64,000 bases of DNA from Actinomycetes bacterium (GCA_023428065.1 JAEYZI010000092.1:1-64000), one strand, 5' to 3'; shown: positions 34,671 through 43,176, numbered from the stretch's first letter. Translations and numbers: made by a program. The notes: generated by a model from the sequence alone, not told the origin.

Positions 34671-35655
34671 GTTCGACGCGTCGCCGCTCGCGCCACGCGA
34701 GGGTCGCGGCGTCGAGCACCTCCGCCTGACGGATGGCGTCATCCGGTGCGAGCAGGAGCGCGCCCTCGCCGCGCACCGCGGCGTCGAAGCACGCGATCTG
34801 GCGCTCGTAGTGGTCGACGCGCGGCACCTCGATGCGGCGGGTGCCCGCGGCGTCCGTCACGAGCAGCAGGTTGTCGTCCGAGGAGCGCAGGAACGCGCTC
34901 GGCACCTCGATGCGGCCGCGCGATCCGATCACGGTGATGGTGTCGAGGTCGGCGCTCCACATGCCGAGCTGCGCGGTCGCCGCGACGCCGCCGGGGAACT
35001 CGAGCAGCAGTGCCGAGCTCAGGTCGATGCCGCCGTGAAGCTCCGAGACGGCCGCGTGGGCGGTCACCGCCTCGGGCTCGGCGCCGGTCAGCAGGCGAGC
35101 GACGTGCACCGCGTAGCAGCCGACGTCGTAGAGCGAGCCGCTGCCCGGCGCGCCCTGGAAGCCCGAGTGCTCGAGTTCGTCGGAGGCGTCGAAGGTGAAG
35201 ACGACGTGGATGCCCCGCACGGCGCCGACGGCACCCTCCGCGATGAGCTCCTTCAGGCGCGTGTACCGGGGGTGATGGACGTACATGAACGCCTCGGCGA
35301 GGAGCACGTCGGCCGCGGCCGCCGCTCCGACCATGCCGCGGGCCTCCTGGGCCGTCACCGCGAGGGGCTTCTCGCACAGCACGTGCTTTCCGGCGCGCAC
35401 CGCGCGATGCACCCACTCGGCGTGCTGGGCGTTGGGGGTCGGCACGTAGACGGCGTCGATACCGGGATCCGCGAGGAGCGCGTGGTAGCTCGCGTAGCCG
35501 ATGCCGCCCCACTCCTCCGCCGCGCGTCGCGCGCGTGCGGGGTCGCGGCTCGCGAAGCCGGCGAGCTCCGCCGTCTCGCTCGCGAGGATCGCGGGCACCG
35601 TCGCAGCGTTGATGCTCGCGACCGAGGCGACGCCCCACCGCACGGGCGCGGTCAC
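34657..35655 (-). CDS. Gfo/Idh/MocA oxidoreductase A
   Basis: NAD(P)-dependent sugar oxidoreductase, 332 residues. The Rossmann start is WGVASVASINAATVPA, the family lysine is in EKPLAVTAQEA (Lys about 95), and YDVGCYAVHVARLL (about 177-190) carries the second conserved block. Similar proteins are trans-1,2-dihydrobenzene-type or 3-keto-sugar enzymes. GTG start overlapping the MDR stop (GTGA). It is last in the five-gene run after the ROK regulator and its 3' end overlaps GH84 by 14 bases. Confidence 0.88.
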   Translation of the reverse strand: MTAPVRWGVASVASINAATVPAILASETAELAGFASRDPARARRAAEEWGGIGYASYHALLADPGIDAVYVPTPNAQHAEWVHRAVRAGKHVLCEKPLAVTAQEARGMVGAAAAADVLLAEAFMYVHHPRYTRLKELIAEGAVGAVRGIHVVFTFDASDELEHSGFQGAPGSGSLYDVGCYAVHVARLLTGAEPEAVTAHAAVSELHGGIDLSSALLLEFPGGVAATAQLGMWSADLDTITVIGSRGRIEVPSAFLRSSDDNLLLVTDAAGTRRIEVPRVDHYERQIACFDAAVRGEGALLLAPDDAIRQAEVLDAATLAWRERRRVELSAG

Positions 35656-36647
35656 GACGCGTCCCAGCGGATGACGATCCCGAGCTCGCGCGAGCGGTCC
35701 TCGCGGAGCCCGCGGTAGAGCGCGGGGAGGTCGTCGGAGTCGAGCTGCCGCGTCACGAGGGGCGTGAGATCCATCCGCCCGTCGGCCATGAGCTCGTGGA
35801 GGTAGGCGAGCATCGCCGGCACGCTCCACGGGTCCGAGGGCGTCGCGATATCGGCCGCGGTGCCCGCGTGCACCCCGATGATCGAGATGCCGTCGCGCAC
35901 GATGCGCGGCCCGAGCGTCTGCCGACTGGGTCGCGGCGGGTCGCCCACGAGCACGAGGCGCCCGAGCGGACGCACGAGCTCGGATGCGGGCGCGAGTACG
36001 GCGGGATGGCCGGTGACCTCGAAGACGACGTCGGCGGCTCCCGCGAGTCGGGAGACGGCGTCGGCCGCGTCGATCGCGAGGGTCTCGTCGGCCCCGCCCG
36101 CGCGCGCGAGCTCGAGCCGGGTGGCGTCGCGGTCGATCGCGACGATCCGCCTGGCTCCCGCGAGGCGCAGGTAGCGCACGAGCAGCTGACCGAGCAGGCC
36201 CAGGCCCACGACGACGGCGACCTCGCCGAAGGCGAATCCGGCGCGGCGCACCGCCCACTGCGTCGTGACGGCGAGCGAGCTCCACACCGCCTGCAGCTCG
36301 TCCACCTCGGGCGGCAGCACGGTCGCCTCGGCGGCGTCGACGAGGAACGCCGAGGCGTGCGGCGTGAAGCTGAACACGCGGTCTCCCGGCGAGATGCCCG
36401 TGACCTCCGAGCCGACCTCCTCGACACGGGAGACCATCGAATAGCCGGGGGAGAACGGATAGCGCACCCACTCCGCCCAGAAGCTGCGCTCGTCGAAGTC
36501 GCCCGCGAGGCACGCGAGCTCGGTGCCCGTGCTCACGAGCGAGGCGACGGCGCGGCAGCGCAGTTCGCGCGGGCCGGGAGGCTCGAGCGCGACATCCTCG
36601 ACGACGATCTCTCCGGCGCGGGGGAAGCGGACGGCACGCGCCCTCAC
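35652..36647 (-). CDS. MDR dehydrogenase (sorbitol/threonine dehydrogenase-like)
   Basis: Medium-chain dehydrogenase, 331 residues. GYSMVSRVEEVGSEVTGISPGDRVF is the GroES-fold part (read in parts), and VVVGLGLLGQLLVRYLRLAG the NAD-binding motif. The structural four-cysteine zinc lobe is absent and the catalytic Cys/His pattern is incomplete; the chain belongs to the group that is often paired or fused with Gfo/Idh proteins in bacterial sugar clusters. It is flanked by two such proteins, all with 4-base overlaps, so the three probably form one oxidation-reduction module. Confidence 0.87.
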   Translation of the reverse strand: MRARAVRFPRAGEIVVEDVALEPPGPRELRCRAVASLVSTGTELACLAGDFDERSFWAEWVRYPFSPGYSMVSRVEEVGSEVTGISPGDRVFSFTPHASAFLVDAAEATVLPPEVDELQAVWSSLAVTTQWAVRRAGFAFGEVAVVVGLGLLGQLLVRYLRLAGARRIVAIDRDATRLELARAGGADETLAIDAADAVSRLAGAADVVFEVTGHPAVLAPASELVRPLGRLVLVGDPPRPSRQTLGPRIVRDGISIIGVHAGTAADIATPSDPWSVPAMLAYLHELMADGRMDLTPLVTRQLDSDDLPALYRGLREDRSRELGIVIRWDAS

Positions 36648-37528
36648 GCGCGCACCAGGGCCTCGGCGGCGGCGGTCACCTCGACGAGGCGCGTCCCGAA
36701 GCGCACGTCGCAGTCGTGATCGCGCGCTCCCGAGCGGATCATCTCCGCGAGCTCCTCGTAGGCGGTGGTGAAGGCGGCGCGCGGATCGACATCGTCGACC
36801 GGCAGCTCCAGACGGCCCTCGGGTCCCCAGACGAGCGTCGAGAACCCGTCGGCGGCGTCCGGGGCCCGCAGGGTCATGCCGCAGCTCGAGGTGGCGCCGC
36901 CCTCGTGGCGGAAGACGACGTGCATCATGCCGTCCGCCTCGACGGCAGAGAGCACCTCCGTGATGGGCCCGACGGTGCGCCACAACGCGGCGAGCGCGTG
37001 CGGACCGACATCCCAGATCGGCAGCTCCTCGCGCCGCCACGGGGTGTTGAAGGGGTTCTCGTCGCCGAGCGCGGATCCCAGCCAGAGTCCGGCGCCTCCC
37101 GTCCAGGTGCGACCGGCGCGCGTCTCCTCGACGATCGCGCGCATCCGCGGGTCGAACATCATCGTGAGCATCACGATCGCCGCGACGTCGTGCTCCCGGG
37201 CGGCCTCGGCGATGCGCCGGGCGTCGGCGGCCTCGAGCGCGACGGGTTTCTCGAGCGCGACGTGCTTGCCCGCGGCGATCGCACGGGGAGCGAGCTCCGC
37301 CTGCAGCGCGGGGGGCACGGCGAAGGCCACGGCGTCGACACGTGACAGGAGCTCGTCGAAGTCCGTGCCCGCGTGGTCGGCGCCGTGCCGTGCCGCGAGC
37401 GCCGCGGCGCGTTCGGCGTCGCGCCCCCAGACCGACGCGAGCTCCCACGACGAGGCGTCGCCGATGGCCGCCGCGTGCGCGACATCGGCCCAGTAGCCCG
37501 TGCCGACGAGCCCCATGCGCAACGTCAT
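36644..37528 (-). CDS. Gfo/Idh/MocA oxidoreductase B
   Basis: Second sugar oxidoreductase, 294 residues. It opens with MGLVGTGYWADVAHAAA, has EKPVALEAADARRI (Lys about 94) and WDVGPHALAALWRTVG (about 168-183) with the conserved Asp and His. It is shorter than protein A and clearly a different subfamily. The ATG overlaps the kinase stop (ATGA). Substrate unknown; likely an amino-sugar derivative from context. Confidence 0.88.
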   Translation of the reverse strand: MTLRMGLVGTGYWADVAHAAAIGDASSWELASVWGRDAERAAALAARHGADHAGTDFDELLSRVDAVAFAVPPALQAELAPRAIAAGKHVALEKPVALEAADARRIAEAAREHDVAAIVMLTMMFDPRMRAIVEETRAGRTWTGGAGLWLGSALGDENPFNTPWRREELPIWDVGPHALAALWRTVGPITEVLSAVEADGMMHVVFRHEGGATSSCGMTLRAPDAADGFSTLVWGPEGRLELPVDDVDPRAAFTTAYEELAEMIRSGARDHDCDVRFGTRLVEVTAAAEALVRA

Positions 37529-38541
37529 CCCCGCACCACCCGGGGCGCGTCGAGGGTCTCCCGCAGCCGGGCGCGGCGTGCGGATGCGGAGCCGCGCGTG
37601 CCCGTGGCGGCGTCGAGGTGCTCGAGCCCGAGCAGCGCGGAGCCGACGATGGGGGCGTCGTCCACGATCGTGATGCGCGCGCGCGGGGCGGAGGCGGTGA
37701 TCCCCGCCGTGACCGGCTCGAGCAGCGCCGGGTTCCGGCTCGTGATCATGCCGCCCCCCAGCACGACGTCGATCGCGTCGCCCTGCGCGTCGATCCGGCG
37801 GATGGTCGTGGTCGCGAGGAGCGCGATCTCGTCGGCCTGGTGTCGCACGATGTCGGCGGCGATCGCATCGCCCCGGCTGGCCGCCGCGAAGAGCAGCGGG
37901 ACGAGTTCGTGCATGCGGTCGCGGTCGATCGTGCCGAGGTGCATGCCGGTCGCGACGTCGACGGCGCGTGCGCAGCCGAAGTGCGCGGCGGCGAGCTCGG
38001 TGAGCAGGGTCGCGGGCCCGCGTCCGTCCTCGTGCCGGCTCGCGTGGAAGAGCACCTCCTTGCCGATCGCGAAGCCACCGCCCCAGTCGCCCGTCATGCG
38101 GCCGAGTGCCGGGTAGCGCACGTGGCTCCCATCGCGTGCGACGCCGACGGCGTTGATGCCGCCTCCGCACACCACGGCGACGCCCGTCGGCGCGTCGGTG
38201 CCGGTGCGCAGCATCGCGAAGGTGTCGTTGTGCACCTCGACGTGAGGTGCCCAGCCGTGCGACGAGATGGCCTCGGCGATGGCCTCCTCCTCCTCCGGGA
38301 GGTCGGCGTTGGCGAGGTAGCCCGCGACGACGTCGACGCGGTCGAGTCCCGCGGCGGCGAGCACCTCCGCGACGGCCGGGGCGACCGTCGCGATGGCCGG
38401 CCCGGCGCCGACGATGTGGGGCGCGAAGGGGCCCGAGCGCGCGCGGGCGACGACCGTGCCGTCCTCGGTCACGAGGAGGACGTCGGTCTTGCTGTTGCCG
38501 CCGTCGAGGGCGAGCAGGTGGGGACCGGTCACCGCGCCCAT
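37525..38541 (-). CDS. BadF/BadG-family sugar kinase 2 (GlcNAc kinase-like)
   Basis: ASKHA-fold kinase of 338 residues. The first phosphate motif LALDGGNSKTDVLLV and the second VVCGGGINAVGV are intact, and GRMTGDWGGGFAIGKE is the Gly-rich block typical of the N-acetylglucosamine kinase group; VVLGGGMI is the adenosine loop. I start at ATG 38541 because GGGAG sits eight bases before it; ATG 38550 and GTG 38532 (GTGA overlap) are alternatives. It is placed between GH4 and the oxidoreductases. A second kinase of the same family serves the GH84 branch. Confidence 0.88.
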   Translation of the reverse strand: MGAVTGPHLLALDGGNSKTDVLLVTEDGTVVARARSGPFAPHIVGAGPAIATVAPAVAEVLAAAGLDRVDVVAGYLANADLPEEEEAIAEAISSHGWAPHVEVHNDTFAMLRTGTDAPTGVAVVCGGGINAVGVARDGSHVRYPALGRMTGDWGGGFAIGKEVLFHASRHEDGRGPATLLTELAAAHFGCARAVDVATGMHLGTIDRDRMHELVPLLFAAASRGDAIAADIVRHQADEIALLATTTIRRIDAQGDAIDVVLGGGMITSRNPALLEPVTAGITASAPRARITIVDDAPIVGSALLGLEHLDAATGTRGSASARRARLRETLDAPRVVRG

Positions 38542-39818
38542 GGCAGCCACTCCCGGTTCTCCTCGATGAGCCGGTCGGCGAGGGCCTGCGCCGTCTCGTA
38601 CTGGCCGACGAGCGGATGCGCGAGCAGCGCCCGCACGACACGGTCGCGGCCACCGTGCAGCGCGGCCTCCACCCCGAGCTCCTCGTAGCGCGACACGTGC
38701 GCGATGAGCCCCGCCACAAGCGGGGGGACGGGCGGCACCGCGTGGGGGAGGATGCCGTCCGTCCCCACCGCGGCGCGGACCTCGATGACGGCGCTGTCAT
38801 CGAGGAACGGCAGCAACCCGCGATTACGCACGTTCACGACGTGGTCGCGGGCGGGTCCGGTTCCGAGGAGGCTGGCGAGGAGGCCGACGGCGGCATCCGA
38901 GTAGTAGGCGCCCCCGCGCTGCCGCAGTGCGGGAGGCGTGTGGTCGAGGGCGGGATCGGCGTAGAGCTCGAGCAGCTCCGCTTCGAGCTCGGCGACGCGA
39001 CTCGCGCGCGACGGCTCGTGCGCCGCCGCGGCGACGAGCTCGTCGTGCTCGAGGTAATAGCGCAGGTAGTACGAGGGGATGTACCGCTCCGAGCGCAGCA
39101 GGCCGAGCGGCAGCTCGGTCTCCTCGACGAGGGCCTCGCCGTGCTCGTCGATGAGCGTGTCGAGCACCTCGCTCGTGCTCCCGTCGGGGTGGCGCACGCG
39201 CACCCCGAGCTCCCAGCTCAGGTGGTTGAGCCCCGTGTGGTCGAGTTCGATGCTCTCGGGGTCGACGCCGAGGCGCGCCGCGAACAGGCGCTCGAAGCCG
39301 ATCGCGACGTTGCACAGCCCGACGGCCCGGTGGCCGTCGTCGAGCAGCGCGCGGGTCACCATGCCGACGGGGTTGGTGAAGTCGACGATCCAGGCGTCGG
39401 GGTTGACGGCCCGCACCCGGCGCGCGATGTCGAGCACGAGGGGGATGGTGCGCAGCGCCTTCGCGAGGCCTCCCGCGCCGGTCGTCTCCTGCCCGATGCA
39501 CCCGCACTCGAGCGGCCAGCTCTCGTCGCGCGCCCGAGCGGCCTGGCCGCCGACGCGCAGCTGGATGAGCACCGCGTCGGCGCCCGTCGCGGCCTCCTCG
39601 AGGTCGTCGGTCGTCGAGACCCGGCATTCGCTGCCGGCGGCGGCGAGGATGCGTGCCGTGAGGCCCGCGACGACGTCGATCCGTGCGGTGTCGGGGTCGA
39701 CGAGCACGAGCTCGGCGACCGGCAGCATCTCGCCGAGGCGCGCGATGCCGTCGGCGAGCTCGGGCGTGTAGGTGGAGCCTCCGCCGACGACGGCGAGGCG
39801 GATGCGTCGGGTCGTCAC
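38529..39818 (-). CDS. GH4 6-phospho-beta-glycosidase
   Basis: Family 4 glycosidase of 429 residues that uses NAD+ and a divalent metal and cleaves phosphorylated glycosides by transient oxidation. The NAD motif is VVGGGSTYTPEL (about 9-20). Metal and substrate ligands lie in GLCNVAIGFERL and HTGLNHLSW, and IVDFTNPVGMVTRAL is a family block. Relatives include 6-phospho-beta-glucosidases and the E. coli chitobiose-6-phosphate hydrolase ChbF. With no PTS here, its phosphorylated substrate may be made by the downstream kinase. GTG start overlaps the ROK stop (GTGA). Confidence 0.92.
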   Translation of the reverse strand: MTTRRIRLAVVGGGSTYTPELADGIARLGEMLPVAELVLVDPDTARIDVVAGLTARILAAAGSECRVSTTDDLEEAATGADAVLIQLRVGGQAARARDESWPLECGCIGQETTGAGGLAKALRTIPLVLDIARRVRAVNPDAWIVDFTNPVGMVTRALLDDGHRAVGLCNVAIGFERLFAARLGVDPESIELDHTGLNHLSWELGVRVRHPDGSTSEVLDTLIDEHGEALVEETELPLGLLRSERYIPSYYLRYYLEHDELVAAAAHEPSRASRVAELEAELLELYADPALDHTPPALRQRGGAYYSDAAVGLLASLLGTGPARDHVVNVRNRGLLPFLDDSAVIEVRAAVGTDGILPHAVPPVPPLVAGLIAHVSRYEELGVEAALHGGRDRVVRALLAHPLVGQYETAQALADRLIEENREWLPWAR

Positions 39819-40996
39819 GTCGTGAACACCCGGTCGCGCGCGACCTCGAGGCTCTGGAGCATGGCGCCGTCGAGGATGGGGGTGTCGGACGCCGCCGTGC
39901 CGACGAGGGGCGGCGCGGTGAGCACGAGGGCGTCGAGGTGCGTCGAGACCTCGGCGAGCAGACGGTCGCCGCCGACGCGCGCGAGTTCGCCCGTGAAGAC
40001 GATCCGGGCCGGATCGAGCAGCGCGATCACCGAGGCGAGGGCGAGGGCGTAGCGACGCGCGACCTCGGAGAAGCCCCCGGCGGCATCCGGATCGTCGAGG
40101 AGGGCGCGCAACGCCTCCGGGGCGGTCGCTGCGGCGTGCCCGGCGTCGGCGGCGAGGGAGCAGAGGGCGGAGGTGCCGACGAGGAGCTCGAGCGCCCCCT
40201 CCTGGCGGCTCGCCTCGTCGAGACCGGCGCCCGGGGGAACGAGGAAGGCGGCTTCGCCCGCGGCGCCACGGCTGCCGCGGTAGAGCGATCCGCCGATGAC
40301 GATCGCGCCGCCGATGCCCTCGTCGATCCAGAACAGGAAGAAGCTGTCGTCGCCGCCTGCGGCGTGCTGCTCCGCGATCGCCGCGAGGTTCACGTCGTTC
40401 TCGATCGCGACCGCGGCCGCGGGGAAGTGCTCGCGCAGCTCGGCGCCGACGGCCGGGCGCTGCCAGCCGGGCAGGTGGTCGACGTAGGTCAGGGTGTCGG
40501 TCTCGGCGTCGTAGGAGCCGGGCACGCTCACGATGAGCGCGTCGAGCTGGGCCCCCGTGAGGCCGGCTGCGGCACAGCACGCCTCGAGGAGGTCGGCGAC
40601 GTGGCCTGGCCCGCTCGTCGCGGCGTCGGTCTCACGCTCCTCGGCGGCGACGACGGTTCCGGTGATGTCGGCGATCCGCGCGCTCACCTGCCCGCGACGC
40701 ACGTCGACGGCGGCGGCGTGCCCGGATGCGGGGTTGATGCGATAGAGCTGCGGGGCGCGTCCGCCCGGGCCGGTCTCGCCGAAGCCGTTGGGCAGCACGA
40801 GGCCGCTCTCCTCGAGTCGCTGGAGCAGCTGGGACGCCGTGGGCTTGGAGAGTCCCGTGAGGGTGTGCACGTCGCTGCGGCTGAGCGTGCCGTGCTCGAT
40901 GAGCAGTTCGAGGACGACGCGGTTGTTGAGGCTGCGCAGCAGGCCGGGCTGCGCGGGTGCGGGGCCTCGGCCGTCGCCTGGCGTCGACGTGAGCAC
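39815..40996 (-). CDS. ROK family transcriptional regulator
   Basis: 393 residues: an N-terminal MarR-like winged helix (about 20-80, LSRSDVHTLTGLSKPTASQLLQRL read in parts) followed by a ROK sugar-kinase-like domain. The ROK zinc motif is degenerate here (the CxCGxxGC cluster is missing), which suggests a regulator without kinase activity. VENDVNLAAIAE (as IENDVNLAAIAE) and IDEGIGGAIVI are present. GTG with GGGAGGTGG at the right spacing. It has a palindrome right behind its promoter and the same one before the importer, so it probably controls both units, with an amino sugar as inducer. Confidence 0.9.
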   Translation of the reverse strand: MLTSTPGDGRGPAPAQPGLLRSLNNRVVLELLIEHGTLSRSDVHTLTGLSKPTASQLLQRLEESGLVLPNGFGETGPGGRAPQLYRINPASGHAAAVDVRRGQVSARIADITGTVVAAEERETDAATSGPGHVADLLEACCAAAGLTGAQLDALIVSVPGSYDAETDTLTYVDHLPGWQRPAVGAELREHFPAAAVAIENDVNLAAIAEQHAAGGDDSFFLFWIDEGIGGAIVIGGSLYRGSRGAAGEAAFLVPPGAGLDEASRQEGALELLVGTSALCSLAADAGHAAATAPEALRALLDDPDAAGGFSEVARRYALALASVIALLDPARIVFTGELARVGGDRLLAEVSTHLDALVLTAPPLVGTAASDTPILDGAMLQSLEVARDRVFTT

Positions 40997-41016
40997 GGCG
41001 ATCCACCTCCCGCGTA

Positions 41017-41035
41017 GTTAGGAAACTTTACTATC
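41017..41035 (-). promoter_or_regulatory. ROK-type operator, right copy
   Basis: GTTAGGAAACTTTACTATC on the plus strand, 20 bases before the ROK GTG. Matches the left copy (27895-27913) at 17 of 19 positions, including all of TAGGAAACTTTACTA. It also contains the TAG stop of the upstream lysR gene (41031-41033). Confidence 0.75.
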
Positions 41036-42014
41036 TTGACGGTAGTGCTGCCGCCCCGAGGGTGTCAACGCTCACTTCCGACGTCGGCGCGAGGCCCCAA
41101 TCGCGACCCTCGAGCCCGGTCACGACGTCGAGCACCGCGGCGATCGACGGTACCCGCCGCGACCCGTGCTGCACCACCACCTGGATCGAGCGATCGCTCG
41201 ACGGCGCCGTCGAGCGCACGACCGCTCCCGGGGGGACGAGCACCGTCGCGAGGGCGAGGCGCGGCAGCAGGGCGACTCCCAGTCGGGCCGCCACGAGGTT
41301 GAGCACCGCGACCGCGTTGTCGGTCTCGAACTCGATCGTCGGCTCCACGCCGACCGCCTCGCACGCCGCGAGCAGGTGGCCTCGGCACAGCGGGCAGCCC
41401 GCGACCCAGCGCTCCCCGCCGAGCTCGGCCAGGGCGACCGCGTCACCCTTCACCGCGAGCGGGTGGCTCTCGGGCAGCGCGATCACGACGGGTTCCGTGA
41501 AGAGCGGGATCGTCTCGATCGGCCCCTCCGACTCCCGGTGGGGATCGGCGCGGTCGCCCGGGTAGGCGAAGGTGATCGCGAGGTCGACGAGGCCGTCGCG
41601 CAGCATCCCGAGCGCCTCCGGCGGCTCCGCCTCGACGTAGGTGACTGTGAGGCCGGGATGCGCATCGCGCACCGTGCCGAGCAGCCGCGGCACGATCGTC
41701 GAGGACGCCGTCGGGAAGGCGGCGATGCGCACCGTGCCCGTGCCGAGTCCCACGAGTTCCGCGAGCTCGCCACGGGCGGCGTCGAGCGCCTGCCCGATCG
41801 ACTGGGCGTGCCGCGCGAGCACCATGCCGGGCTCGGTCAGGCGCACGCCGCGGCCGGCGCGCACGACGAGCGGCACGCCGAGGCGCCGCTCCGTGCGCCG
41901 CAGGTGCTGGCTCACCGCGGGCTGGCTGTAGCCGAGCGCGCGTGCCGCCTCGCTGATGGAGCCGTGCTCGGCGATCGCCCGCACGATCCGCACCGACTGG
42001 AGATCGAGATCCAT
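41031..42014 (-). CDS. LysR family transcriptional regulator
   Basis: 327 residues. The N-terminal winged helix is typical (AIAEHGSISEAARALGYSQP, then AVSQHLRRTERRLG, residues about 14-47). The C-terminal periplasmic-binding-like sensor domain runs from about 88 to 290. It diverges from a class V aminotransferase; an inverted repeat covers its own start, so it likely represses itself and controls the aminotransferase. Its 3' end contains the promoter and part of the operator of the downstream ROK operon. Leaderless start. The effector is unknown. Confidence 0.9.
   Translation of the reverse strand: MDLDLQSVRIVRAIAEHGSISEAARALGYSQPAVSQHLRRTERRLGVPLVVRAGRGVRLTEPGMVLARHAQSIGQALDAARGELAELVGLGTGTVRIAAFPTASSTIVPRLLGTVRDAHPGLTVTYVEAEPPEALGMLRDGLVDLAITFAYPGDRADPHRESEGPIETIPLFTEPVVIALPESHPLAVKGDAVALAELGGERWVAGCPLCRGHLLAACEAVGVEPTIEFETDNAVAVLNLVAARLGVALLPRLALATVLVPPGAVVRSTAPSSDRSIQVVVQHGSRRVPSIAAVLDVVTGLEGRDWGLAPTSEVSVDTLGAAALPSR
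41039..41068 (-). promoter_or_regulatory. Promoter of the ROK operon, inside lysR
   Basis: On the minus strand: TTGACA (41063-41068), an 18-base spacer and TACCGT (41039-41044). The operator follows three bases later. The whole promoter lies within the last codons of lysR. Confidence 0.6.
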
Positions 42015-42036
42015 TCCATAACGCTAGCGAATGGAT
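42009..42036. promoter_or_regulatory. LysR-type inverted repeat with -10 inside
   Basis: ATCCATTC (42009-42016) and GAATGGAT (42029-42036), perfect 8-bp arms around 12 bases. Inside is TAGCGT on the minus strand (42021-42026), six bases before the lysR ATG. This fits autoregulation by LysR together with control of the divergent aminotransferase. Confidence 0.6.
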
Positions 42037-42090
42037 GCCATGCGAGACATGACCTTGTGCGATAGGTCGGGTGGGCGCACGCTGGGACGC

Positions 42091-43173
42091 ATGAGCATGC
42101 TCACGGCACCCTCACGCGAACTCGCGGCCGCCATCGCGGAGTTCGGCGAGCCCCGCGGCTACGTCGCGGCCGCCTCGATCGGCATCCCGCCGCGCCGAGC
42201 CGTCGATGCGCTGCGCGCCGACCTCGACGCGTGGGCCGCCGCCGACCGCGATCCCCAGGGCTACGATCCCGTCATCGAGCGGACGCGCGCCTCCTACGCG
42301 CGGCTCGTCGGCGTCGACCCCTCGCGCGTCGCGATCGGCTCGCAGACCTCCGTGCAGGCGTCGCTCGTCGCGGCCTCCGTGCCTGCGGGCGCGGAGGTGC
42401 TCATCGCGGCCCGCGACTTCTCCTCCCTCATCGCCCCGTTCGCCGAACGACCCGGCGCCCGCGTGCGCGCGGTGCCGCTCGAGGCGCTCGCCGACAGCAT
42501 CACCGACGACACCTTCCTCGTCGTCTACTCCCTCGTGCAGTCGGCGACCGGCGTCGTGGCGGACGTCGCCGCGATCGCCGAGGCCGCCGAGCGCCGCGGC
42601 GCCCTCACCTTCTGCGACACGACGCAGGCGACGGGCGTGCTCCCCGTGCGTGCCGACGACCACGACATCACCGTGTGCCACGCCTACAAGTGGCTGTGCT
42701 CACCGCGCGGCGTGAGCTTCCTCACGATCGGCCCGGCCGCCGAAGCCCTCCTGCGCCCTGTGCAGCTCGGATGGTACGCGGGCGACGAGGTGTGGCAGAG
42801 CTGCTACGGCCACGACATCACGCTCGCCTCCGATGCGCGCCGCTTCGACGTCTCCCCCGCGTGGCAGGCCTGGATCGGCGCAGAGCAGTCGATCGGCATG
42901 TTCGCCGAGCTCGACATCGCCGAGATCTGGGATCGCGCCGCGGGCCTCGGCGAACTGCTGTGCGCCGAGCTCGGCCTCCCGGCCCAGCGCCAGGCGATCG
43001 TCTCGTGGCCCGACCCCGACGGCACGCAGCTCGCCGCGATGGCCGCGGCCGGCATCCGCATCTCCGGACGCGCGGGCCGCGCACGCGCCTCGTTCCACCT
43101 CTGGAACACCAAGGAGGACGTCGAGCAGATCGTGACGGCGGTGCGGGGAATGGGCGCGGCGCACGATCGGTAG
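42091..43173 (+). CDS. Class V aminotransferase family protein
   Basis: PLP enzyme of the class V family (cysteine desulfurase/isopenicillin epimerase/kynureninase type), 360 residues. The PLP lysine is Lys200 in HAYKWLCSPRG; the cofactor-binding acid is in FCDTTQATG. The reactive cysteine of desulfurases is missing, so it is not a sulfur donor. I chose the ATG at 42091 rather than 42031, which would add an unconserved-looking stretch overlapping the operator. It is controlled by the divergent LysR. Its TAG stop forms part of the next -10. Substrate unknown. Confidence 0.85.
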   Translation: MSMLTAPSRELAAAIAEFGEPRGYVAAASIGIPPRRAVDALRADLDAWAAADRDPQGYDPVIERTRASYARLVGVDPSRVAIGSQTSVQASLVAASVPAGAEVLIAARDFSSLIAPFAERPGARVRAVPLEALADSITDDTFLVVYSLVQSATGVVADVAAIAEAAERRGALTFCDTTQATGVLPVRADDHDITVCHAYKWLCSPRGVSFLTIGPAAEALLRPVQLGWYAGDEVWQSCYGHDITLASDARRFDVSPAWQAWIGAEQSIGMFAELDIAEIWDRAAGLGELLCAELGLPAQRQAIVSWPDPDGTQLAAMAAAGIRISGRAGRARASFHLWNTKEDVEQIVTAVRGMGAAHDR

Positions 43174-43176
43174 GCT
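43171..43176 (+). promoter_or_regulatory. -10 of glyS overlapping aminotransferase stop
   Basis: TAGGCT; its first three bases are the stop codon of the upstream gene. A roughly 50-base leader with AGGAG six bases before the glyS GTG follows. No T-box-like structure could fit in such a short leader. Confidence 0.45.

Noticed and set aside
42031..42090. Earlier ATG start for the class V aminotransferase
   Set aside because: Would place coding sequence over the LysR-type repeat, and the added residues look unlike the family.
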